DNA from: Synechococcales cyanobacterium PMM_0003
Lineage (GTDB): Bacteria; Cyanobacteriota; Cyanobacteriia; Pseudanabaenales; Pseudanabaenaceae
Assembly: GCA_949128015.1 (NCBI GenBank)
Contig: CASBRC010000296.1
Location: forward strand, 1-21,254
Reading direction: 5' to 3'
DNA: 21,254 nucleotides
The translations under genes and the position numbers were made by a program. Positions 15,603 through 21,254 of this stretch are shown here, piece after piece (within the stretch, counting starts at the first letter, position 1; each line of letters opens with the position of its first letter). Under the pieces are notes generated by a model that saw only the letters and a list, made by a program, of their open reading frames with translations, was not told the DNA's origin and did not search any database.

Positions 15603-15667
15603 TAAAACCCAGAGAAATTTTTGAAAGTGCCGCTTCGCGGCACTTTCAAAAATTTCTCTGGGTTTTA
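15603..15667. terminator. 31-bp perfect hairpin (TTC loop)
   Basis: The arms 15603-15633 and 15637-15667 are perfectly complementary over 31 bases around TTC, the longest perfect stem in the window. The tip is GTGCCGC-TTC-GCGGCAC and the ends are TAAAACCCAGAG / CTCTGGGTTTTA. It is the second hairpin between convergent fabF and the Rieske gene. Confidence 0.85.
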
Positions 15668-15669
15668 TG

Positions 15670-15686
15670 ACAGCGCAAAGCGCTGT
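15670..15686. terminator. Short hairpin before the Rieske gene stop
   Basis: ACAGCGC (15670-15676) and GCGCTGT (15680-15686) form a seven-base perfect stem around AAA. It lies 14 bases downstream of the Rieske gene stop and has the same CGC-NNN-GCG tip as its larger neighbours. Confidence 0.5.
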
Positions 15687-15700
15687 AGCGATCGCAAATT

Positions 15701-16066
15701 TTATGCGTTGATAAATAGATCGGAGCCTTCTTGCGTAACTGCAAAGCTTTTTACATCAGTAGGAGATTTGCCCATAGCAACGATTTTCTGAGCAAAACCA
15801 GGCAATGGAATACCAACAAAGGAATCTACCCATTCAACATTTTTGCCAGTACAAACTTCAAACTTGGAACCATGAAAAGGACAGGTAATCACACCGTTCT
15901 CAAATTTACCTTTAGCCATCGGCAGTCCAAGATGAGGGCATTTATTTGCGATCGCGCAATACTTATCACCAACTTTTGCAACAATCACAGATTGTCCATT
16001 AGCACTAGCTTTGAGGACTTTACCAGAACTAATATCGGTAGTGGAAGCAATTCTAACTTTGGTCAT
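15701..16066 (-). CDS. Rieske [2Fe-2S] ferredoxin-like protein
   Basis: This 121-residue soluble electron-transfer protein has one Rieske domain. The cluster ligands are Cys43 and His45 in NKCPHLG, and Cys62 and His65 in TCPFHGSKF, with the usual 16-residue gap. There is no membrane helix or signal peptide, so it is not the cytochrome b6f Rieske subunit; it resembles ferredoxin components of oxygenases and small cyanobacterial Rieske proteins of unknown partner. No oxygenase subunit lies beside it. Its neighbours are convergent fabF and, upstream on the same strand, a solute-binding protein separated by a strong hairpin, so it is probably a single-gene transcript. Confidence 0.92.
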   Translation of the reverse strand: MTKVRIASTTDISSGKVLKASANGQSVIVAKVGDKYCAIANKCPHLGLPMAKGKFENGVITCPFHGSKFEVCTGKNVEWVDSFVGIPLPGFAQKIVAMGKSPTDVKSFAVTQEGSDLFINA

Positions 16067-16141
16067 TTGTTTTATACAGTAATGTAATGCGTTGACTCAC
16101 AAAAAACTATATCACACCCCTTATTTCTCGTTAGAAACTCA

Positions 16142-16194
16142 AAACCCAAAAAGCTGTGGCGCTCGCTGCGCGAGCGCCACAGCTTTTTAGGTTT
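16142..16194. terminator. 25-bp hairpin (TGC loop), near-copy of the 8234 hairpin
   Basis: The arms 16142-16166 and 16170-16194 match with one mismatch around TGC. The left arm starts AAACCCAAAAAGCTGTGG, the same as at 8234. The tip reads GCTCGC-TGC-GCGAGC instead of GCACGC-TGC-GCGTGC, a paired change that keeps the stem. It lies just past the stop of the solute-binding protein gene (16202) and should terminate it. Confidence 0.85.
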
Positions 16195-16201
16195 CAATAA
16201 A

Positions 16202-17602
16202 TCATCGGAGTGGGACAAAATCATAACCAACACCTGATCGATCGCCTCTGCCAACTTTGACCAAGATTGAAGCATTTGCCCGATCGCCTGATGGTTGAAA
16301 AGCAATTCTTCCTGCTGCACCTTCAAGATCAAAACTTGGACTGGATAGAGTTTGTTGAAGTCCTTCACGAGTGCTGCTTTTGCGAAGTCCACCAGCGATC
16401 GCCAGCGTTGCATCATAACTAGTGGCACTGCGCCAATTTACATCCCCACCCCATAATTTCACGGCATTATCTGCAAAAGGATTGTTAGCTAAAAATTCAG
16501 GATGCCAAGGCACGGTCAGCACCATCTCTGCGATCGCAACTTGTCCTAGTTGCAAGGTTTTAAAAGTATACAAAGTAGAATCACCTAGCAATAACAGGCG
16601 ATTTCTGGCAATAACCGCAATTTCGATTCCCTTTTCAATCTTTTCGACACCTGGAGACAACAACAACGCATCCACGCGATCGCTCAACATTTCCTCAATC
16701 ACTTTATCGGCGCTAAAGTTAGGGCTAGATAGATCGCAGTTGATCCGACTGATTTTTGCGCCATCAGAAAATACGGCGGCGGTGAATTCTTCTTTGAGGG
16801 ACTGGCTAGCCTTAGCGGTGGAGTTGAGGCAAATACCAATATTTTTCTTGTTTTGTTTTTTGACCGCATATTGAGATAAGGCATCAGCTTGAAATCTCAC
16901 ACTTGGCACTGTCCGAAAAATATAACTGCCAATACCTGAAAGTTCTTTAGCAATGCTTGTTGATGACATCATCACTAGTCCTCCCGCTTGATAGGTCGGG
17001 GCAACAGCGATCGATACCTCGCTGGCGTTGTGACCAATTACGGCAAGAATACTTTGGTCTTGTACTAGAGACTGAGCTACTTTCGTGCCGATTTCAGATT
17101 TATTGTCGTCGTTAACGATCGCAATTTTGAGGGGAACCCCATTAATGCCGCCCTGACTATTAATCTCAGCTTGGGCTTGGGCAACACCACGCAAAATTTC
17201 TTTAGCCACATTCAGATTGCCGCCAATGGGGACAGTCATAGCAATTTTCAGAGATTTTTGATCGCCAATTTTAGCATTATTCAAATAAATCAGCGCTTCA
17301 GGATCATTGCGCTGCTTACTGAGTGAGGCTTCCCATTTAGTAATTGCGGTGGCGTAATCTTTTTTTGCGATCGCAGCGATCGCCTGCTCCTTGTCGGGGT
17401 TAATTTCGGCAGTAATCAGTATTCTTTCGCCTTCACTTTTTCGCGTTGCGAGGTCGAAGTTCGCATCGCTAGTTGTAGAGTTGCCATTGATTGCGATCGG
17501 TAATTTATCTTTCGCAAAAAACAAAACGCCTGCAACTGCGATACCGCCAAAGATCGCTAGAGTTAGCCCTAATACCAATACTTCTTTCTTGTTGTTTGCC
17601 AT
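16202..17602 (-). CDS. Membrane-anchored ABC-type solute-binding protein (type-I periplasmic fold)
   Basis: This 466-residue protein starts with a short basic N-terminus and one hydrophobic helix (about residues 8-29). An Asn/Ser/Thr-rich linker and a TPR-like helix pair (about 72-106, KKDYATAITKWEASL) follow. The rest is a branched-chain-amino-acid-type binding domain: LKIAMTVPIGG, LRGVAQAQAEINSQGGING, VIGHNASEVSIAVAPTYQ, and so on. Such domains sense or deliver amino acids or related solutes in the periplasm. No permease or ATPase gene lies near, and the uncleaved-looking anchor plus TPR segment suggest a sensor or an orphan binding protein. In other cyanobacteria similar domains are fused to Ser/Thr kinases; that comparison is from general knowledge and could not be tested here. 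Confidence 0.85.
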   Translation of the reverse strand: MANNKKEVLVLGLTLAIFGGIAVAGVLFFAKDKLPIAINGNSTTSDANFDLATRKSEGERILITAEINPDKEQAIAAIAKKDYATAITKWEASLSKQRNDPEALIYLNNAKIGDQKSLKIAMTVPIGGNLNVAKEILRGVAQAQAEINSQGGINGVPLKIAIVNDDNKSEIGTKVAQSLVQDQSILAVIGHNASEVSIAVAPTYQAGGLVMMSSTSIAKELSGIGSYIFRTVPSVRFQADALSQYAVKKQNKKNIGICLNSTAKASQSLKEEFTAAVFSDGAKISRINCDLSSPNFSADKVIEEMLSDRVDALLLSPGVEKIEKGIEIAVIARNRLLLLGDSTLYTFKTLQLGQVAIAEMVLTVPWHPEFLANNPFADNAVKLWGGDVNWRSATSYDATLAIAGGLRKSSTREGLQQTLSSPSFDLEGAAGRIAFQPSGDRANASILVKVGRGDRSGVGYDFVPLR

Positions 17603-17685
17603 ATTGCTGATGTGCTGCTAAAAAGATTATTTTCCATGATTTTTGGACAAATATAGCTATCGCTACTTGTACTACTCCCTTCCCG

Positions 17686-17734
17686 CCCAATAATTAGCGT
17701 TGCGGCGCTTCGCGCCGCAACGCTAATTATTGGG
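17686..17734. repeat. 23-bp perfect hairpin (TTC loop) in a divergent spacer
   Basis: The arms 17686-17708 and 17712-17734 are perfectly complementary around TTC; the tip is GCGGCGC-TTC-GCGCCGC and the outer part is CCCAATAATTAGC. No recognised gene ends here. Confidence 0.85.
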
Positions 17735-17759
17735 TTTTACTGCCTAATCTTTAACTGGG

Positions 17760-17788
17760 GTAGAAGCGGCGCTCCGCGCCGCTTCTAC
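17760..17788 (+). terminator. 13-bp perfect hairpin (TCC loop) followed by a T run
   Basis: GTAGAAGCGGCGC (17760-17772) and GCGCCGCTTCTAC (17776-17788) pair perfectly around TCC, followed by TTTTTGGGTTTT. This is a textbook intrinsic terminator on the plus strand, yet no plus-strand gene ends nearby. Confidence 0.7.
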
Positions 17789-17835
17789 TTTTTGGGTTTT
17801 ATGTCCCAGCATACTTGGCGACAGCTATATGTAAC

Positions 17836-17878
17836 CTCAAAAATAGGGGAGGCACTAAGTACCTCCCCCATTTTTGAG
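17836..17878. repeat. 17-bp hairpin with a nine-base centre
   Basis: CTCAAAAATAGGGGAGG (17836-17852) pairs with CCTCCCCCATTTTTGAG (17862-17878) with one mismatch; the nine central bases can pair further. It is the third of three hairpins in this spacer and the only one without a CGC-type tip. Confidence 0.7.
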
Positions 17879-18473
17879 CTTGGTTTAACATTTTGTCGGA
17901 AAATGCTAGAAAAAAAGACCAGACTTTTTCTGTTCCAAGAACTTGTTTGTTAATGCCTTAATCGATGTCATGAAACATCATAATTTTTATCGTTAAAAAC
18001 AAGTTTGAACTAGATTGAAAGAATCACTTAATCCCTGAAAACCTTGCTAATAAATGTTTTTGAGGTTTACATCTATACAATTACCTTACATAACCAGTTT
18101 AAATAAACTGTGCTAACTTAGCTGTGTCAACAGAAACAACACACAAAACATTTTGTTTTCTACGTTGTTATCTGTATTGATTTTTGGGTTGATCTCTAAA
18201 ACTTTTTGCGAGTTTAACGGATGGGTGTTGAGTAATTGTGAGTTGAGTAAGAAATTCTAATTATTAAATTGGGAAATTATTTGGGCAAGGTATTTGTGAA
18301 TGTGTTGAGTACAAACTATTTGTTTGTTTGCCTAATTATGACTAACTAGATGGAGATTTAGTTAGTAAGTTCCCGCTTAAGACTCAATAATTAGAATCAA
18401 AATATTATTAAAGACATTTTGACTCGCTAGTTTTTTAGAGAGACTATCTAGATACAAATAATTAATGGATTGT

Positions 18474-18478
18474 GAGGA
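18474..18478 (+). promoter_or_regulatory. Ribosome-binding site that decides the HTH gene start
   Basis: GAGGA lies five bases before the ATG at 18484. An in-frame GTG at 18472 overlaps this site, so the ATG is preferred. Confidence 0.6.
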
Positions 18479-18483
18479 AAAAG

Positions 18484-19017
18484 ATGACTATTGAAGACGC
18501 ACTCAATATCGTAGATTCTGTTTTGGGAAATAAGAGCCTCAGCACAATTCAAGAGGCTATTTTTCGCCAGACTTGGGAGGGCAAGACCTATTCAGAAATT
18601 GCTGAGAAGGCTGGTTATGATGCAGCGTATATTCGCGATGTCGGTTACAAACTATGGCAATTACTGTCAGAAGCTTTTGACGATCGCGTCACTAAAAATA
18701 ATTTGCAAGTGGTGTTGCGCCGTTATAGCAATCGCGCTCTTACTGCCAATCCTAATGCTAACGGGAATTATCAATCTGTTATTAATTCGCAGATGGTTTC
18801 AGCAATTTCTGCACCTGTAAATTCACCGATCGCAACCGAGTCATTTAGTCAGGAGATCAGTAATGGGGCTTCTAAGCTGTTGCAATTACTATCACGGGTT
18901 TTGACTGAGCCAATTGGCGATCGTCCAACTAATCACCATTGGCAGCAAATCCATGATTCAAATACTGACTCTTCCCTGAAATTGACGATTACCGTAAATC
19001 TCAGTATGGCTGATTAA
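18484..19017 (+). CDS. Standalone vMAP-type N-terminal HTH domain protein
   Basis: This 177-residue protein matches, over roughly its first 85 residues, the helix-turn-helix domain common at the N-terminus of large cyanobacterial NB-ARC/AAA, WD40 and other signalling proteins (often described with vWA-MoxR-associated proteins). Key stretches are MTIEDALNIVDSVL, then WEGKTYSEIAEKAGY, then VGYKLWQLLSEAF and VTKNNLQVVL. In those proteins an effector follows; here the remaining ~90 residues are a Ser/Asn-rich, low-complexity tail ending LKLTITVNLSMAD, with no ATPase or repeat domain. It may be a free regulator or a truncated remnant. The start at 18484 follows GAGGA. The TAA stop lies at the edge of a palindromic repeat shared with convergent purD. 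Confidence 0.75.
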   Translation: MTIEDALNIVDSVLGNKSLSTIQEAIFRQTWEGKTYSEIAEKAGYDAAYIRDVGYKLWQLLSEAFDDRVTKNNLQVVLRRYSNRALTANPNANGNYQSVINSQMVSAISAPVNSPIATESFSQEISNGASKLLQLLSRVLTEPIGDRPTNHHWQQIHDSNTDSSLKLTITVNLSMAD

Positions 19018-19019
19018 AA

Positions 19020-19117
19020 ACCTCACCCCTAGCCCCTCTCCTTGCAAAGGAGAGGGGAACAAGACAAAATTTAGCTCCCCTTCTCCTTGTAAAGGAGAAG
19101 GGGTTGGGGGATGAGGT
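19020..19117. repeat. ~98-bp palindromic intergenic repeat, copy 3, between convergent genes
   Basis: The ends are ACCTCACCCC (19020-19029) and GGGATGAGGT (19108-19117). Internal sub-palindromes are CTCCTTGCAAAGGAG and the near-match CTCCTTGTAAAGGAG. It is nearly identical to copy 2. It fills the gap between the HTH gene stop (19015-19017) and the purD stop (19117-19119), so its borders adjoin both stop codons. It is a likely bidirectional transcription stop. Confidence 0.85.
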
Positions 19118-20388
19118 TAAATTGCTTTGCTCGCAATATCCTTGCGGTAATACATACCGTCATACGCAATAAACTCAACAGCGCTATAGACATTAGTAAT
19201 CGCTTTCTGAATGTCGTCACCTAACGCTGTAACCCCAAGCACTCTACCGCCATTAGTAACCAGAGCATTATTTTTGAGCTTTGTCCCTGACTGAAATACA
19301 AAAGCCCCATTATCTTCAGCTTTGCCAATACCTGTAACAAACTGCCCCATTTCAACTTTGTCTGGATATCCGCCTGCTGCCACCACCACACATACAGACG
19401 ACTGTTTTTTCCATTTAATTGGCGGAAAATTCGCCAATCTGCCTTCGACGCAGGCTAGTAATAAATCATCAAGATTGGTATCCAGTAATGGCAATACCGC
19501 TTGAGTCTCAGGATCTCCTAATCGACAGTTAAACTCCACGACTTTCGGTTCACCTTCGGGTGTAATCATTAACCCCGCATAGAGACAACCGCGATAGTCA
19601 ATACCTCTGGCTCTCAAAGCTGCGATCGCAGGTTCTAAAACTTGAGTCTGCACTTTTGCCATCAACTCAGGCGTAGCGATCGGCGCAGGGGCATAGGCTC
19701 CCATGCCACCTGTGTTTGGTCCCGTATCGCCATCACCGAGACGTTTGTGATCTTGAGCAGGGCTTAAGGGACGAATAGTTTTACCATCAGTGACCGCGAG
19801 AACTGATACTTCTTGTCCTGCCATAAATTCTTCGATCACCACGGTTTCGCCTGCGGAGCCAAATTGTCCTGCGAAGATGCGATCAATTGCTTCGGTAGCC
19901 TCTTCGACAGTCATCGCCACGGTGACACCTTTGCCACTAGCTAAGCCATCAGCTTTGATCACGATTGGTGCGCCCTGCCCTTGCACATAAGCTTGAGCGG
20001 CTTCGAGGCTTTGGAATGTGGCACTGGCGGCGGTGGGAATATTTGCTTCAGCCATGAGCGCCTTTGCCCAAGACTTGCTAGCTTCAATCTGTGCGCCTTC
20101 TTGAGTTGGACCAAAAATCAAAGATTCAGCAGCTTGAAAATAATCAACAATGCCAAGTGCTAAGGGCAGTTCTGGCCCAACGATCGTAAACCCAACTCCT
20201 TGGACTTGGGCAAACCGTAAAATCCCTTCAAAATCGTCGATGCTTAGGGAAACATTCTGGCAATTTGGCATGGTTGCCGTGCCGCCATTTCCGGGAATGC
20301 AAAAGACGCGATCGATATTGGGAGATTGCAGAAGTTTCCAAGCTAGGGCGTGTTCTCTACCGCCACTGCCAACTACGAGGACTTTCAA
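19117..20388 (-). CDS. purD: Phosphoribosylamine--glycine ligase (GAR synthetase)
   Basis: PurD joins phosphoribosylamine and glycine with ATP to form GAR, the second step of purine synthesis in the cytosol. The 423-residue protein has the N-domain start MKVLVVGSGGREHALAWKL, the ATP-grasp lysine region PIVIKADGLASGKGV (141-155), DHKRLGDGDTGPNTGGMG (213-230) and metal-binding EFNCRLGDPETQ (285-296). Length and motifs are those of a complete enzyme. The start codon is TTG at 20386-20388, fixed by the invariant KVLVVG beginning, with AAGGTG just upstream. The gene ends against a palindromic repeat facing the HTH gene. The lyase gene ends 41 bases upstream on the same strand, so co-transcription is possible. 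Confidence 0.97.
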   Translation of the reverse strand: MKVLVVGSGGREHALAWKLLQSPNIDRVFCIPGNGGTATMPNCQNVSLSIDDFEGILRFAQVQGVGFTIVGPELPLALGIVDYFQAAESLIFGPTQEGAQIEASKSWAKALMAEANIPTAASATFQSLEAAQAYVQGQGAPIVIKADGLASGKGVTVAMTVEEATEAIDRIFAGQFGSAGETVVIEEFMAGQEVSVLAVTDGKTIRPLSPAQDHKRLGDGDTGPNTGGMGAYAPAPIATPELMAKVQTQVLEPAIAALRARGIDYRGCLYAGLMITPEGEPKVVEFNCRLGDPETQAVLPLLDTNLDDLLLACVEGRLANFPPIKWKKQSSVCVVVAAGGYPDKVEMGQFVTGIGKAEDNGAFVFQSGTKLKNNALVTNGGRVLGVTALGDDIQKAITNVYSAVEFIAYDGMYYRKDIASKAI

Positions 20389-20429
20389 ATTACACCTTAA
20401 TTAATGCTCACACAGGAGGTCATTATACC

Positions 20430-21047
20430 TTAAGGAGTAGAGAGTAAAGAAATTTCGTCGCTAAAGCTGAATTTTTTAGTAAATTGAAAGGCTCCTGCGA
20501 TCGAACCCCACACCCGTTCATCGGTCACGATGTCATAGCCGCGATCGAGGCTGCTATAGGTATTTTCGGTAACTTCAAACTCGATTTCCAGATAGGTATC
20601 AACACCTTTACGATTGAGGCAACATTTTTTGCCAGTCTCAACTGCGCCTTTAAAAGTATGTTGATCGGCGCGATACACCCATTGGGTACAGCCATCTAGT
20701 TGGGCGATCGCATTAGCATCTAGTACCTTCAGCCGATCGCGATCGCGACTAGCACCAAAGAAAGTTTCTGCATTGTTGATCCGATAGTTGATCATTTCAA
20801 TGCGATCGTTTTGAAAGATTATGTGTAATACGGCGGTGCGATAGGGATGATTTAGCTCGTAGTCGTAGGCTTGTTCGAGAAATAGCCATACGCCATGATC
20901 GGTGATCGGATTGGGTAAGGCACGAATACCGACGCGAATATGGGCAAAAAATGGTGGATTTTCGATCGCCTGTTCCCAGTTACTATGATCACCTGCTAGC
21001 CATTGAGCAAGGATATAGACATCATTAGGATGGGTAAGTACTGTCAT
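20430..21047 (-). CDS. cpcT: CpcT/CpeT-type phycobilin lyase
   Basis: This 205-residue soluble protein belongs to the CpcT/CpeT family. CpcT attaches phycocyanobilin to Cys155 of the phycocyanin beta subunit; CpeT acts on phycoerythrin. Family features are LAQWLAGDHSNWEQA, NPPFFAHIRV, EQAYDYELNHPYRTAV, the GA segment of ETFFGASRDRDRL, DGCTQWVYR, GKKCCLNRKGVDTYLE, the late DRGYDIVTDERVWGS and the final FQFTKK. Length is typical. No phycobiliprotein gene lies in view, so CpcT rather than CpeT is assumed only because phycocyanin is near-universal. It is preceded by a hairpin that follows a receiver-domain gene. No clear ribosome-binding site is seen. Confidence 0.85.
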   Translation of the reverse strand: MTVLTHPNDVYILAQWLAGDHSNWEQAIENPPFFAHIRVGIRALPNPITDHGVWLFLEQAYDYELNHPYRTAVLHIIFQNDRIEMINYRINNAETFFGASRDRDRLKVLDANAIAQLDGCTQWVYRADQHTFKGAVETGKKCCLNRKGVDTYLEIEFEVTENTYSSLDRGYDIVTDERVWGSIAGAFQFTKKFSFSDEISLLSTP

Positions 21048-21062
21048 AAATTAATAAATAAT

Positions 21063-21109
21063 TAAATATTATGAGTGGCAGGGCAAAGCCCTGCCACTCA
21101 TAATATTTA
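21063..21109. terminator. 22-bp perfect hairpin including a stop codon (AAA loop)
   Basis: The arms 21063-21084 and 21088-21109 are perfectly complementary around AAA; the tip is CAGGGC-AAA-GCCCTG. The right arm contains the TAA stop of the receiver-domain gene (21107-21109). It should terminate that gene ahead of the lyase gene. Confidence 0.85.
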
Positions 21110-21254
21110 TATCTCAACGCTTTTGGCAATAGCTGTAGATGAAACTATGCGGATGATTTCTTGGATATTAATTGGTTTGCTGATGTAATCATTCATACCT
21201 ACATCTATACAAGCTTGGCGAATTTCAGGCATTACATCGGCAGTCATAGCGACA
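21107..21254 (-). CDS. C-terminal end of a receiver-domain protein (probable hybrid histidine kinase), partial
   Basis: The last 49 codons of a gene entering from the right edge read VAMTADVMPEIRQ..., then CIDVGMNDYISKPI and a short tail ending KSVEI. This is the end of a response-regulator receiver domain: the conserved Thr in AMTA and the conserved Lys-Pro in SKPI are present, while the phospho-accepting Asp lies outside the window. The MTADVM...GMNDYISKPI wording is typical of receivers at the C-terminus of hybrid sensor kinases, but the rest of the protein is not visible. The stop codon lies in the arm of the hairpin at 21063-21109. Confidence 0.85.
   Translation of the reverse strand, partial: VAMTADVMPEIRQACIDVGMNDYISKPINIQEIIRIVSSTAIAKSVEI

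Larger units (their letters stand above)
17603..18483. other. Large divergent spacer (about 880 bases) without a recognisable gene
   Basis: This spacer lies between the divergent solute-binding-protein and HTH genes. The first third holds three hairpins (17686-17878). The rest (17880-18471) is A/T-rich with no reading frame worth calling. It contains the palindrome ACAAAACATTTTGT near 18140-18155 and three GTTGAGTA direct repeats (18227, 18242, 18304). It should hold both promoters. A non-coding RNA is possible but nothing specific shows one. Confidence 0.6.

Noticed and set aside
15467..15670. Plus-strand reading frame spanning the hairpins after fabF
   Set aside because: It overlaps the fabF end in another frame and runs through two palindromes, which would encode meaningless mirrored sequence.
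16422..16874. Plus-strand reading frame of 150 codons
   Set aside because: It is antisense to the solute-binding protein, with no start signal or family match.
17880..18471. Possible structured RNA or riboswitch before the HTH gene
   Set aside because: Only A/T-rich sequence with short palindromes is visible; no known aptamer or tRNA-like fold could be recognised.
7110..19117. Possible CRISPR array from the repeated palindromic elements
   Set aside because: The copies are kilobases apart, too long and without regular spacers or cas genes.

Overview
The window is chromosomal DNA from a cyanobacterium. It carries photosystem I core genes (psaA, psaB), a CpcT/CpeT-type phycobilin lyase, the cyanobacterial/plastid genes ycf46 and ycf35, an SLH-OprB porin, and very frequent GCGATCGC (HIP1) octamers. 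The coding style and the dense intergenic hairpins suggest a filamentous, Pseudanabaena-like lineage, but that placement is an inference. No rRNA, tRNA, transposase or CRISPR array was seen.

Layout. 1-3185 (-): psaA followed by psaB, which runs off the left edge. 3186-3609: divergent control region between psaA and tal. 3610-6752 (+): transaldolase, the AAA ATPase Ycf46 and Ycf35. A possible small membrane protein (6749-6931, -) converges on ycf35. 7110-12601 (-): in transcription order, an SLH porin, a cupin and a translationally coupled SDR dehydrogenase, an AEC-family permease, and a 2-hydroxyacid dehydrogenase. This looks like an uptake-and-oxidation module for an unidentified organic or sugar acid. 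12790-15519 (+): a divergent glutaminase, then acpP and fabF (fatty-acid synthesis). 15701-17602 (-): a Rieske protein and a membrane-anchored type-I solute-binding protein. 17603-18483: a large spacer without genes. 18484-19017 (+): a standalone HTH domain of the kind usually found at the N-terminus of large cyanobacterial signalling ATPases. 19117-21254 (-): purD, the phycobilin lyase, and the last 49 codons of a receiver-domain protein, probably a hybrid histidine kinase.

The most striking content lies between the genes. About fifteen hairpins occur in 21 kb. Their stems are 7-31 bp, often perfect, and nearly all have a three-base loop. The tip is almost constant (GC-NNN-GC, usually CGC-NNN-GCG), while the arms differ from site to site. 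Several arms begin at, or include, the stop codon of the neighbouring gene. Many probably act as intrinsic terminators, but at least four sit in divergent promoter regions where no recognised gene ends. Three share one arm sequence and show a paired base change. A second family of ~87-99 bp palindromic repeats (core CCTTGCAAAGG) occurs three times. One copy lies inside an older hairpin at the 3' end of glsA, and another supplies the stop codons of two convergent genes. These two families are the best candidates here for an undescribed phenomenon.
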